A DNA stretch of 29,851 nt from Candidatus Fermentibacterota bacterium (lineage in GTDB: Bacteria; JAFGKV01). The first letter of the stretch is position 1. Each line of letters begins with the position of its first letter. The notes beneath the pieces are model-generated. The model worked only from the letters and a program-made list of their open reading frames with translations, had not been told where the DNA came from and did not search any database. The stretch covers positions 1 through 29,851 of the forward strand of contig JAFGKV010000272.1 of NCBI GenBank assembly GCA_016928395.1, in the 5' to 3' direction. Positions 16,931-24,533 of this stretch are shown here, piece after piece. Both the position numbers and the translations under genes were made by a program.

Positions 16931-18409
16931 TCAGAGAAAGAATCGATGCGAGATGAAGTTGACGCGGCCCTCGATGATGGTGACGGGAACAGTCCCTTGG
17001 GCGGCGATGCCTCCGGCCCGGTCCCGCAGCCGAACCGCCAGATCCTGCGAGCCAGCCTGTAGTCGAAGCCGGACGAGATAGATCTCTCTCGGCAGGCCAA
17101 GCCATGCCCGCAGATCCGCCTGTTCGGTGGCGAGGGCTGCGAGGTTCAGAATCGCTCCCACCGCAGAGCCCGCGGAATCGCCGTGCCTCTTGGCCACGGC
17201 ATCCTCGCTCTTGGTGGTCGCCAGGTACTTGGCCAGAGCGCGGGCAATGGTCTTCAACAGGACCCGCGGCATCCGGTCTTCCAGGCTGGCGCGGGCCACC
17301 ATATCGAGGTTCTCCACCAAGGTTGCCTTGGCGCCTTCCACCTCCACGCTCGACCAAAACGGCACGATTCCGGGGGGGTATCCCGGGAGGGCCATCTTGA
17401 GCCAGTAGTGGACATCTCGCCACGATCGCCGCTCATGGGCTCGGTCGCGAAGTTTCCCCGTGAGGGTAACACTGCTCTCGTTCCTCTCGCTTTCAAGAAT
17501 GGGGATACTGAGGTCAAGTTCGGTCTTGGCCGGCACGAAGCCGACCTCAACCAGCACCACTGCCTCCCCCGACCCCGGCGGCGGGGGCGCCCGGAGCCTG
17601 GCGGCAGGGAACCGGCGCTGCAGCTCCTGGTGGTCATCCTGAAACGAAAGGCGCGTCGTGACGGTGAGCAGGTCGTCTGCCAGAGACGGCGGGATCGAGA
17701 CTCCGAGCACTCCGTCGTTCTCCTGGAAGCCCTCGACGGCCTTCTTGAACGAGATGTAGGCGTCGTTCATCTCCCCAGCACTCTCCTGAATGAGTCCCAT
17801 CAGGTAGTGCACGAAGGGATCGGTGCGGTACTTCTTGTCGCCGTCGTGGAACTCCTCGTAGAACTGCAGTTTCCTCTGCACCTTGCGACACTCGACCAAG
17901 GCGCCCTCGACCTGCCCCAGATCCAGGTAGTTGAGGGCCCGGTAGTAGTTGATCAGCACCCGCTCGAAGTCTTCCCCTTCGTAGGGGAGGATAGCGTCGC
18001 TGGTGAGCAGGGAGGCCACGTTTTGCGACACGCTCTTGGTGTAGAGGTCTTCGGCGCGCTGCTCCGCACGCTCGAAGGTGACATTACTCTCCTGCAGGCG
18101 GCCGGCGTGCCGGAGAAGCAGGCCCCGCTCCATGAGATAGACCAAGTCATCGTCGTGGCCCTCGAAACGCGCATCCAGCCTGGCAAGGGCGGCCTGCACA
18201 TTGTGACGACGAAGCTCAGCCTTGACCGGCGCCATGCGGTCGACGTACGACGCACACCCCATCGCGCTTACGACCGCCAATAGGGCCAGCGGAGCCGACA
18301 GACGGCGTGGCGCGGGGAACGGTATGCGGCGCGCACGATCATGCACTGCGGGTACGGCCTCAGCGCCCCACGGCGCCGCCGGCACCTGGGAAAGTGGCGC
18401 CACACTCAC
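16931..18409 (-). CDS. COG3014-like TPR lipoprotein
   Basis: A protein of up to 492 residues. After a basic N-terminal stretch comes a hydrophobic segment ending SAMGCAS, an acceptable lipobox with the Cys near residue 52. The mature N-terminal half contains TPR-like helices (LDARFEGHDDDLVYLMERG, INYYRALNYLDLGQVEGAL, VHYLMGLIQESAGEMNDAY). The C-terminal half is rich in strands and carries GEAVVLVEVGFVPAK. This resembles COG3014, an uncharacterised family often found next to LpoB genes, as here (9 bp downstream). It is probably outer-membrane anchored and involved in envelope assembly. The start is uncertain: GTG 18409 lacks a good ribosome-binding site, and GTG 18346 would give a more usual signal-peptide length. 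Confidence 0.8.
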   Translation of the reverse strand: MSVAPLSQVPAAPWGAEAVPAVHDRARRIPFPAPRRLSAPLALLAVVSAMGCASYVDRMAPVKAELRRHNVQAALARLDARFEGHDDDLVYLMERGLLLRHAGRLQESNVTFERAEQRAEDLYTKSVSQNVASLLTSDAILPYEGEDFERVLINYYRALNYLDLGQVEGALVECRKVQRKLQFYEEFHDGDKKYRTDPFVHYLMGLIQESAGEMNDAYISFKKAVEGFQENDGVLGVSIPPSLADDLLTVTTRLSFQDDHQELQRRFPAARLRAPPPPGSGEAVVLVEVGFVPAKTELDLSIPILESERNESSVTLTGKLRDRAHERRSWRDVHYWLKMALPGYPPGIVPFWSSVEVEGAKATLVENLDMVARASLEDRMPRVLLKTIARALAKYLATTKSEDAVAKRHGDSAGSAVGAILNLAALATEQADLRAWLGLPREIYLVRLRLQAGSQDLAVRLRDRAGGIAAQGTVPVTIIEGRVNFISHRFFL

Positions 18410-18418
18410 CCCGGGGTC

Positions 18419-19015
18419 TTACGGACGGTAGCGCCCGCGGGTGACCACCTTCTTGATCTTGTGGCTCTCGGACCAGACCTTCTCATTGGTCTCGATGCTG
18501 ATCAAGGTGAGATCGGTTTGGAAGAAGACCGCCTTCTCCCCGGAGCCAACGTCGTCGATTTGGCTGATGACCCCGCTCAGCATGTAGTCAGCGCCACGCT
18601 CCCGGCCCATGCGCTTGGCGGTCTCCTCACTGGCCCAATGGGCTTGGTCGTCCCGCTCGCCGCGGACCTCGCCGCGTTCCTCTTGGCTCGCAACGACCCG
18701 TACCAGGTTGCTGTTGATGAACTCCCGCTCGATGTCCTTGACGAAGGTATCGATGGCAATGTGTTGCATGCTCTTGTTGCGGATCGGGCCGACGATGACC
18801 ACAGGGGTCTTGCCAGCGGTCTCTGCGCTGTGGCGGCCAATCCATGGACGGTTTAGACAGTCCTGGATCATGGTCTGGGCCACCCCGCGGCTGTCCGTGT
18901 CATTCCACCCCTCGGAGAAATCGGTGGTAGTGGTGGCATCCACTCGGGTCACCTTCTTGCCGGCCGCGCAGGCAAGCATCAGCAGGCATACAAGGGCAGC
19001 GACTGCCTTTTTCAT
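18419..19015 (-). CDS. Penicillin-binding protein activator LpoB-like lipoprotein
   Basis: A 198-residue lipoprotein. The signal peptide MKKAVAALVCLLMLACAAG has its lipobox Cys near residue 17. The body matches the LpoB/CsgG-like group: PVVIVGPIRNKSMQHIAIDTF, FINSNLVRVVASQEER, GADYMLSGVISQIDD and a final strand pair before VTRGRYRP. In E. coli LpoB activates PBP1b from the outer membrane; here the same role is inferred. The ATG at 19015 has a strong site GGGAGG (19021-19026); the open frame extends upstream to 19036 but lacks support. The gene lies between yraN and the COG3014-like gene, a pairing known in other proteobacteria-like genomes. Confidence 0.9.
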   Translation of the reverse strand: MKKAVAALVCLLMLACAAGKKVTRVDATTTTDFSEGWNDTDSRGVAQTMIQDCLNRPWIGRHSAETAGKTPVVIVGPIRNKSMQHIAIDTFVKDIEREFINSNLVRVVASQEERGEVRGERDDQAHWASEETAKRMGRERGADYMLSGVISQIDDVGSGEKAVFFQTDLTLISIETNEKVWSESHKIKKVVTRGRYRP

Positions 19016-19038
19016 TGGAACCTCCCTCTGAGCCACGC

Positions 19039-19425
19039 TCAGTAGTAGTACCTCGAATCGGCCTGAAACGCATTGACCAGATGGAGGAGATTGGCGCTCC
19101 TCCCCGGCCGGTCCCAGGTTATCCCTATCACATCGAACCGCAAGTTCACGCCGCGGCCGAACTTTGACGCAGCATAGTTCACCGCGGCCTTGACCACTAG
19201 CTGCTGCTTCTTGGGCACTACTGCCTCAAACGCCGAGGCGCCGGCGGTAGCCGCGTCCCGAAGCTTGACCTCTACAAAGGCAACGGTGTCGCCAATCCGG
19301 GCGATCACGTCGATTTCGGCCTTGCCGAATCGGTAGTTCCGGGCGAGCACGGTATAGCCGTGGAGGCGAAGAAAGTCCACGGCCATGTCCTCCGCGATAT
19401 CGCCGCTTCGGTCACCGTATGACAT
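19039..19425 (-). CDS. yraN: UPF0102 family protein YraN (endonuclease-like)
   Basis: A 128-residue protein of the YraN/UPF0102 family, with a nuclease-like fold of unknown physiological role. The restriction-enzyme-like motif is AEIDVIARIGDTVAFVEVK, with Asp and the ExK pair visible. Preceding GDIAEDMAVDFLRLHGY is the family's N-terminal helix. The ATG at 19425 shares a base with the rnhB stop (TGATG), so translation is coupled; the frame is open far upstream inside rnhB but without similarity. rnhB-yraN adjacency is common across bacteria. Confidence 0.94.
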   Translation of the reverse strand: MSYGDRSGDIAEDMAVDFLRLHGYTVLARNYRFGKAEIDVIARIGDTVAFVEVKLRDAATAGASAFEAVVPKKQQLVVKAAVNYAASKFGRGVNLRFDVIGITWDRPGRSANLLHLVNAFQADSRYYY

Positions 19426-20093
19426 CACCAGAGTTCCTGTTGGGCCAGCGGCGCAAACGACACACGATGGCACGACGCCGGGCCAAACCGCCTGATTCGA
19501 GCTAGGTGGTCGGCGGTGCCATATCCTTTGTGGCGGTGGAATCCATAGAGGGGACACGCGTACGCCAGGAGAGCCATGGCGCGGTCGCGCCTGACCTTGG
19601 CCACGATGCTGGCGCTGGCAATGGAGAGGCTCTGTGCATCGCCGTCAACGATGGCCGTCTGCGGCAGGATGATACCGCTGATCTCTAGACTGCCGTCCAT
19701 CAGCACGTGGTCCACCGGCACCGGCAGCGCGCGCAGGGCCCGCCTCGCGGCCAGGCATGTGGCCCGCCAGACATTCAGCCTGTCGACTTCCTGGGCGGAT
19801 GCGCTGCCCACACCGACCGCCAGAGCCTGACGGGAGATGGTCTCAAACAAGTCTGACCGCCGCTGAGGAGAAAGCCTCTTGGAATCCTGCACGCCGTGCA
19901 CCACCATCCATGGCGCCAACACCACCGCGCCAACCATAACAGGGCCTGCCAATGCTCCCCGCCCAGCCTCGTCAAGGCCGGCGACGAACCGCATACCTCT
20001 CCGCCACAACACTGCTTCGTGGTCAGTGTCGGGCGGAGGACTTTCTCTACGTGAGCAGGAAACGTGCCGCCGGCCAAGGCCCGCTGGTTCCAT
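19425..20093 (-). CDS. rnhB: Ribonuclease HII
   Basis: A 222-residue enzyme that removes RNA from RNA/DNA hybrids and nicks at misincorporated ribonucleotides. The active-site residues are D41-E42 in GLDEAGRGALAGPV, D133 in LMDGS and D152 in VDGDAQSLSIASASI. DSKRLSP and FHRHKGYGTADHL are further family blocks. The ATG at 20093 is chosen because the helix DHEAVLWRRG before the first strand belongs to the family; GAGGC upstream is a weak ribosome-binding site. It follows rplS by 40 bp and overlaps yraN by one base. Confidence 0.96.
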   Translation of the reverse strand: MEPAGLGRRHVSCSRRESPPPDTDHEAVLWRRGMRFVAGLDEAGRGALAGPVMVGAVVLAPWMVVHGVQDSKRLSPQRRSDLFETISRQALAVGVGSASAQEVDRLNVWRATCLAARRALRALPVPVDHVLMDGSLEISGIILPQTAIVDGDAQSLSIASASIVAKVRRDRAMALLAYACPLYGFHRHKGYGTADHLARIRRFGPASCHRVSFAPLAQQELW

Positions 20094-20133
20094 GGGTGGC
20101 GCCTCGGAGTGTCCACTCCGGGCTACAGGGATG

Positions 20134-20484
20134 TCACGATTTCTTCTCTTTCAGACGGGCGGCCTTGCCCTTGCGATCCCTCAGATAGAACAGCTTCGCC
20201 CGTCGCACTCTGGCCCGACGTGAGACTTCGATCTTGCTGATCACCGGTGAGTGCAACGGAAAGACACGCTCCACGCCGATGCCCCCGGAAACCTTCCGAA
20301 CCGTGAACGTTGCATCGACTCCCTGCCCACGGCGCTGGAGCACGACTCCCTGGAATATCTGTGCGCGTTCCTTGTCTCCTTCCACAACCTTCAGGTGAAC
20401 CTTGACGGTGTCACCCGGGTTGAACTCCTCCACCGTTGCAGGATCTCGCATCTGCATCCGGCTCACGGTCTGAAGTATGTCCAC
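20134..20484 (-). CDS. rplS: 50S ribosomal protein L19
   Basis: A 116-residue protein, normal length. [33 protein letters not shown] is split by the usual loop, and [22 protein letters not shown] and [17 protein letters not shown] complete the family pattern. The start is GTG at 20484, chosen from the GGAGGT site at 20490-20495; the open frame continues upstream to 20586 but that part is trmD in another frame. The first 74 nt are shared with the 3' end of trmD. Confidence 0.96.
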   Translation of the reverse strand: MDILQTVSRMQMRDPATVEEFNPGDTVKVHLKVVEGDKERAQIFQGVVLQRRGQGVDATFTVRKVSGGIGVERVFPLHSPVISKIEVSRRARVRRAKLFYLRDRKGKAARLKEKKS

Positions 20485-21277
20485 ATTCCACCTCCATTGT
20501 TCGAGCACCACCGTCACTTTCGTCATCGCAGGACGAGCGGTCGTGCCGATCGAGAAATCGTCTCTCTTCTTCGGAAAGCGACACAAGGTTGAGCAGATCG
20601 CGCCGCCGCTGCAGTGTACGCAAGAGGCTTTGCTGCCTGCGCCACAGAGCTATGGCCCGGTGGTCCCCCGACAAGAGAACCGGGGGAACGCTCCACCCTC
20701 TGAGTACTTCCGGCCTTGTATAGTGCGGGTGATCCAGCAGCCCGGCGCTATAGGAGTCCGATGCGACCGTCGCCGGATTGCCAACGACCCCAGGAAGGAG
20801 TCGCGTGGCCGCATCGATGAGCACCATGGCCGCCAGTTCCCCTCCGCTCAGTACATAATCTCCCAGTGACACCTCGCGATCGACCAGGTGCTCCCGCACC
20901 CTTTCATCAACGCCCTTGTAGTGCCCGCAGATGAGCACCCAGTGATCTAAACGTGCCAGTTCCTCAACTCGTGATTGGGTCAGAACCTCGCCCTGGGGAG
21001 ACAGCAGTATGATCTCGCCACGCCCGTGCTCTTGGGTGATACGCTCCACCACCCGGAAAATCGGCTCGGCCTTGAGCACCATTCCGCCTCCACCGCCATA
21101 GGGCGCATCATCGATGGTCCTGTGGGGATCGGTGGTTTCGTCCCGCGGGTTGTGCATCGCCAGGACAAGCCGGCCGGTGATCTGCGCCCGCCCGGGAATG
21201 CTCTCATCCAGGGCGCTGAACATCCCGGGAAACGGGGTGACGACGTCAATGCGCAGGACCCGTGTCGAGGAGGCCAT
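20411..21277 (-). CDS. trmD: tRNA (guanine-N1)-methyltransferase TrmD
   Basis: A 288-residue SPOUT enzyme that methylates G37 of tRNAs reading CNN/UNN/GGN-type codons. [12 protein letters not shown] near the N-terminus, [29 protein letters not shown] and [19 protein letters not shown] make up the trefoil-knot S-adenosylmethionine site. The recognised family ends near residue 245; about 40 further residues are Asp/Gly/Arg-rich and are encoded partly by the rplS ribosome-binding site and first 74 nt of rplS. The ATG at 21277 has GTGAGGG 7 nt upstream and overlaps the rimM end by 32 nt. The tail could be a real extension or reflect loss of an earlier stop. Confidence 0.96.
   Translation of the reverse strand: MASSTRVLRIDVVTPFPGMFSALDESIPGRAQITGRLVLAMHNPRDETTDPHRTIDDAPYGGGGGMVLKAEPIFRVVERITQEHGRGEIILLSPQGEVLTQSRVEELARLDHWVLICGHYKGVDERVREHLVDREVSLGDYVLSGGELAAMVLIDAATRLLPGVVGNPATVASDSYSAGLLDHPHYTRPEVLRGWSVPPVLLSGDHRAIALWRRQQSLLRTLQRRRDLLNLVSLSEEERRFLDRHDRSSCDDESDGGARTMEVECGHTSDREPDADARSCNGGGVQPG
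20490..20495 (-). promoter_or_regulatory. Ribosome-binding site of rplS
   Basis: GGAGGT, 5 nt before the GTG at 20484. It lies inside the trmD coding region and decides the rplS start. Confidence 0.75.
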
Positions 21278-21767
21278 CCAAAGCCCTCACCGTTATTCGT
21301 TGCAGGGAGACATCAATGTCCATAATCAGCGCCTTGGCGGCGGGAAGCCACCAGGTGTGGTCGCCACGTACAACGACATACACATCTTGCGCGGGCATCT
21401 CCAATACCTCGGCCACGACACCCAACATCGTTTTCGCCTCGTCCACCACAGTGCACCCGATGATCTGGTGCTGGTAGTACTCTCCCCGGGCAAGCGGAGC
21501 CATCGCGTCTTCCGGTATGAGCAGAAGCATATCGCGCATTGCTTCCGCGGCAGCCCGGTCCGCGATTCCTTCCAGGGTCACAATCACTTGGCGGCCATGG
21601 TTCCGCACGCTCTGCACGTGAAACTCATCGCCGCGGGTTTCCTCGTCGGTACGGCCCAAGCGCACAGTCCCGACCTCTCGAATCCGCTCCGGATCAGAGG
21701 TCAGCAGATCAACGGTGAACGCACCGTCAAGACCGTGGGGGCGGCGCACCTTGGCCAGTGCGATCAC
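21246..21767 (-). CDS. rimM: 16S rRNA processing protein RimM
   Basis: A 173-residue 30S maturation factor. The N-terminal barrel has AKVRRPHGLDGAFTVDLLTSDPERI; the PRC-barrel half begins at EYYQHQIIGCTVVDE and has the typical WWLPAAKALIMDIDV block. It starts with GTG at 21767, overlapping the khpA stop as GTGA, and its end overlaps trmD by 32 nt. The order rpsP-khpA-rimM-trmD-rplS is the classic conserved ribosomal operon. Confidence 0.96.
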   Translation of the reverse strand: MIALAKVRRPHGLDGAFTVDLLTSDPERIREVGTVRLGRTDEETRGDEFHVQSVRNHGRQVIVTLEGIADRAAAEAMRDMLLLIPEDAMAPLARGEYYQHQIIGCTVVDEAKTMLGVVAEVLEMPAQDVYVVVRGDHTWWLPAAKALIMDIDVSLQRITVRALDGLLDTGPAH

Positions 21768-22009
21768 CCGTCAACAATCTCCAGTTCAATACGCACGCCC
21801 TTCTTGGCCGCCGCCGCGCCCAAGAGCGCGCGGATCGCCCGGGCGGTACGCCCGCCTCTGCCTATGATCTTGCCTTTCTCCGACTCGGCGACCTTGAGCC
21901 TATACAGGATCTTCTGACCCTGATCCTCCTCGGAGAGCGACACCGCATCGGGTTCATCAACCAGCGACCGGGCCAGAAGGAGAACCAGATTCCTGAAGTC
22001 CTCATTCAC
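21764..22009 (-). CDS. khpA: KH-domain RNA-binding protein KhpA (YlqC-like)
   Basis: An 81-residue protein with one KH domain; the GxxG loop is in GKIIGRGGRTARAIR. Small KH proteins in this position (between rpsP and rimM) are RNA-binding partners affecting cell division and growth in Gram-positives; the role in this organism is not known. The start is GTG at 22009, 8 nt inside the rpsP end; the stop overlaps rimM. Confidence 0.94.
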   Translation of the reverse strand: MNEDFRNLVLLLARSLVDEPDAVSLSEEDQGQKILYRLKVAESEKGKIIGRGGRTARAIRALLGAAAAKKGVRIELEIVDG

Positions 22010-22367
22010 GCGACTGGCCTCCCTCAGGATCCGCCTGCGGTGCCTCCGCTGCCTGCTGTTCCTCGATGCTTCTCCGCTCTAATGCCTCACGCAGGAATGC
22101 ATCCTTGCGTTCCTGATCCATGCGAGATAGAAGGCCGGACCGTCGAAACAGGCTGCGGACCGTCTCAGAAGGCTGTGCCCCTACGCCCAGCCAGTACTTC
22201 ACCCTATCGTCCTTGACCACGATCTCTGGCTCACCCTCCGTCCGAGGGTTATAGTGACCGACAATCTCCAGAAACCGGCCGTCGCGCCGCATGCGCGAGT
22301 CGATAGCCACGATTCGATATGTCGGGGCATGTCGTCGCCCCATTCTCATGAGCCGGAGTTTTACCAA
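22002..22367 (-). CDS. rpsP: 30S ribosomal protein S16
   Basis: A 121-residue protein. VKLRLMRMGRRHAPTYRIVA and GRFLEIVGHYNPR are the S16 signature, and RVKYWLGVGAQPSETV the next conserved block. The core ends near residue 85; the remaining ~36 residues form a charged Glu/Arg/Gln-rich tail longer than in most species. The start is TTG at 22367, which aligns with the universal first Met and has an excellent site, GGGAGGTGA (22371-22379). It follows ffh by 34 bp. Confidence 0.96.
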   Translation of the reverse strand: MVKLRLMRMGRRHAPTYRIVAIDSRMRRDGRFLEIVGHYNPRTEGEPEIVVKDDRVKYWLGVGAQPSETVRSLFRRSGLLSRMDQERKDAFLREALERRSIEEQQAAEAPQADPEGGQSRE

Positions 22368-22370
22368 CTC

Positions 22371-22379
22371 TCACCTCCC
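22371..22379 (-). promoter_or_regulatory. Ribosome-binding site of rpsP (TTG start)
   Basis: GGGAGGTGA, a near-perfect Shine-Dalgarno match, stands just before the TTG at 22365-22367 and supports that rare start for a ribosomal protein. Confidence 0.75.
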
Positions 22380-22401
22380 GCGGCGTATGCCGCCTGTGTA
22401 C

Positions 22402-23724
22402 CTACTGAAGTCGGCCGAAGGGGAACCGATGGCCGAGTTTCGCCCCCCCGACACGTTTCATCATCTTCTGCATCGCTTCGAACTCACGAAGGAGGCGGTT
22501 CACCTCCTGGACGGTCGTCCCGCTCCCTCGAGCAATGCGTTTGCGCCTACTGCCATTAATCAGTACGGGCCTGGCGCGCTCCTCCTTCGTCATGGAGAGA
22601 ATGATGGCCTCCATGCGCGCAAGTCCGCCTTCATCCACCTGCGCGTCCGCAAGCCCCAGTTTGGAAGCGCCGGGGATCATGGAGACAAGCTGCTCCAGAG
22701 AGCCCATCTTCTTCACCTGCCGGAGCTGGTCGAGGAAATCGCTGAGCCCAAGCTCGCCGCGCCTCAACCTCCGCTGCATCTCTGTGGCCTTTTCCTCGTC
22801 CGCCTGGGCACGGGCTTTCTCTACCAAGGACAGCACATCGCCCATACCCAGAATGCGCGAGGCGATCCGGCTCGGATGGAACGGCTCCAAGTCCTGCAGC
22901 TTCTCACCCACGCCGACGAACTTGATCGGCGCTCCGGTCACCGCCCGCACTGACAGGGCCGCACCACCACGGGCATCACCGTCGAGCTTTGTCAGGATGA
23001 TTCCCGTCAAAGAAAGCGTGGCATGAAACTCCTGTGCTGTCTTGACCGCATCCTGACCGGTCATGCCGTCGGCTACCAGAAGCCGCTCTTTGGGCGACAC
23101 GGCGGCAACGATCCTCGCCAACTCCTCCATCATTTCGCTGTCGATGTGCAGCCTGCCGGCGGTATCCAGCACCACGGCATCATACACCTCTCGACGCGCC
23201 CGAACGGCCGCTGCAGAGCAGATAGCGACCGGATCGCCCTCTCCGCCGTCGCAATCGACACCGATCTGTGACGAGAGCGTACGAAGCTGCGCCACTGCCG
23301 CAGGCCGGTATACATCGGCCGCCACCAGAAGCACCCGACGCTGCTGCCTTTTCAAGAGCAGCGCAAGTTTCGCCGCGGTGGTGGTCTTGCCTGATCCTTG
23401 CAGGCCGGCCAGCATGATCACCATCGGATCGATCCCGCTCCAGTGGATCGGCGCCGACTCGCCGCCTAGGAGCCGTACCATCTCCTGATGCACGATCCAT
23501 GCCACCTGATGCCCCGGAGTGATGCTGGCCAGCACCTGCTCCGACAGAGCCTTCGGACGAATGGATGCGACGAAATCCTTTACGACTCGGTAGTTTACAT
23601 CGGCCTCAAGCAACGCGAGCCTGAGCTCTCGCAGCGCCTCATCGACTGTACGTTCATCAAGCTTGCCATGGCCCTGGAGTTTCTTCAGAATGCCGTCGAG
23701 CTTGGCAGCCAGGGAACTGAACAT
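22402..23724 (-). CDS. ffh: Signal recognition particle protein Ffh
   Basis: A 440-residue SRP54-type GTPase that binds signal sequences and 4.5S RNA and delivers nascent membrane proteins to FtsY. The N helical domain is followed by the P-loop GLQGSGKTTT (107-116), DVYRPAA, DTAGRLHIDSEMM and TKLDGDARGGAAL. The M domain has IPGASKL and the RNA-binding RRKRIARGSGTTVQEVNRLL, with Met-rich EAMQKMMKRV near the end. The ATG at 23724 has GAGGG 5 nt upstream; four extra upstream codons from a TTG are unlikely. It heads the long ribosomal/RNase H/envelope gene series. No 4.5S RNA gene was found in the window. Confidence 0.98.
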   Translation of the reverse strand: MFSSLAAKLDGILKKLQGHGKLDERTVDEALRELRLALLEADVNYRVVKDFVASIRPKALSEQVLASITPGHQVAWIVHQEMVRLLGGESAPIHWSGIDPMVIMLAGLQGSGKTTTAAKLALLLKRQQRRVLLVAADVYRPAAVAQLRTLSSQIGVDCDGGEGDPVAICSAAAVRARREVYDAVVLDTAGRLHIDSEMMEELARIVAAVSPKERLLVADGMTGQDAVKTAQEFHATLSLTGIILTKLDGDARGGAALSVRAVTGAPIKFVGVGEKLQDLEPFHPSRIASRILGMGDVLSLVEKARAQADEEKATEMQRRLRRGELGLSDFLDQLRQVKKMGSLEQLVSMIPGASKLGLADAQVDEGGLARMEAIILSMTKEERARPVLINGSRRKRIARGSGTTVQEVNRLLREFEAMQKMMKRVGGAKLGHRFPFGRLQ

Positions 23725-23751
23725 GGTGTCCCTCAAGCGTCAAAAGGGACC

Positions 23752-23779
23752 ATTTTACGGTTTGTGGTGCCGATTGCAA
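23752..23779 (-). promoter_or_regulatory. Sigma70-like promoter of the ffh operon
   Basis: On the minus strand TTGCAA (23774-23779) and TAAAAT (23752-23757) are separated by 16 bp. The -10 box matches five of six consensus bases. Transcription would begin near 23745, about 20 nt before the ffh ATG. Confidence 0.6.
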
Positions 23780-23949
23780 GTCCAGACAGAGACGGACCGG
23801 TGGAGTCGGCGGTCATCCGTCAAGGACAGAACCGTGAAGGATGAACTGCAGCCTCCTCGCGAGACGAAGACCTTGCGAGACTGCGACCCACTCCCCAACC
23901 TGAGCGGATATGATGTACCGAAGAGGCCTTCTGCGGTCGGAGACCCTTC

Positions 23950-24285
23950 ATGTCCGCACTCTATGATCGAATCCGCGAAGTCGTTCGCGCCATCCCGCCG
24001 GGGCGCGTCGCGACCTATGGGCAAATCGCCCGGCTCGCGGGGATCGGGGGCCACGCCCGTCAGGTCGGGTATGCGCTGCACTCCCTCCCCGAGGGCTCCG
24101 ATGTCCCCTGGCATCGCGTCATCAATGCCCGGGGAGAAATCAGCCTCAAGGGGGAGCCGCCCTGGGAGCATCACCAACAACACCTCCTGGAAGAGGAGGG
24201 CGTGCGGTTCGATGTCCGCAGACGAGTCTCTCTTAGGCGATTCGGGTGGCGGCCTGAGGCCCGGGCCCCCCACGAGAGCCGGTAG
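23950..24285 (+). CDS. Alkyltransferase-like protein (ATL, MGMT-related)
   Basis: A 111-residue protein related to the DNA-binding domain of O6-alkylguanine-DNA alkyltransferase. YDRIREVVRAIPPGRVATYGQIARLAG is broken only by normal loops, with RQVGYALHSLP and the active-site block following. The alkyl-accepting Cys of PCHR is Trp54 in PWHRV, the mark of ATL proteins, which bind alkylated guanine, flip it and hand the lesion to nucleotide excision repair without repairing it themselves. The ATG at 23950 has GGAG at 23939-23942, 7 nt upstream. It is divergent from ffh; no repair partner is next to it. Confidence 0.95.
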   Translation: MSALYDRIREVVRAIPPGRVATYGQIARLAGIGGHARQVGYALHSLPEGSDVPWHRVINARGEISLKGEPPWEHHQQHLLEEEGVRFDVRRRVSLRRFGWRPEARAPHESR

Positions 24286-24533
24286 CATCCGGGCCGTTAC
24301 GACGACTCACCCCGCACGCATCCGTGGTCGTGCTGCCCCGGGTCTGGGCCAGCATGATTCCAGGGTGCATAGAATGCAGCCCGCTGACTCCCTCATACGC
24401 CACCCATGATTCCCGAATGCCACCCTCCCCTCTTCGTCACTTGCGCATTTGAGTAGGATTCCATGTTTCATACCTGTCCGTTCACCTGAACCCCGAACCT
24501 CCCGTTCCGCACGTCAAGGAGTAGACGATCACC

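Noticed and set aside
17183-18283. A 366-codon plus-strand open frame opposite the COG3014-like gene
   Set aside because: Antisense frame in GC-rich DNA, with no recognisable domain; the minus-strand gene has a lipobox, TPR-like helices and an operon position.
23755-24288. A 177-codon minus-strand frame opposite the ATL gene and ffh promoter
   Set aside because: It covers a clear ATL gene on the other strand and has no motif or ribosome-binding site.
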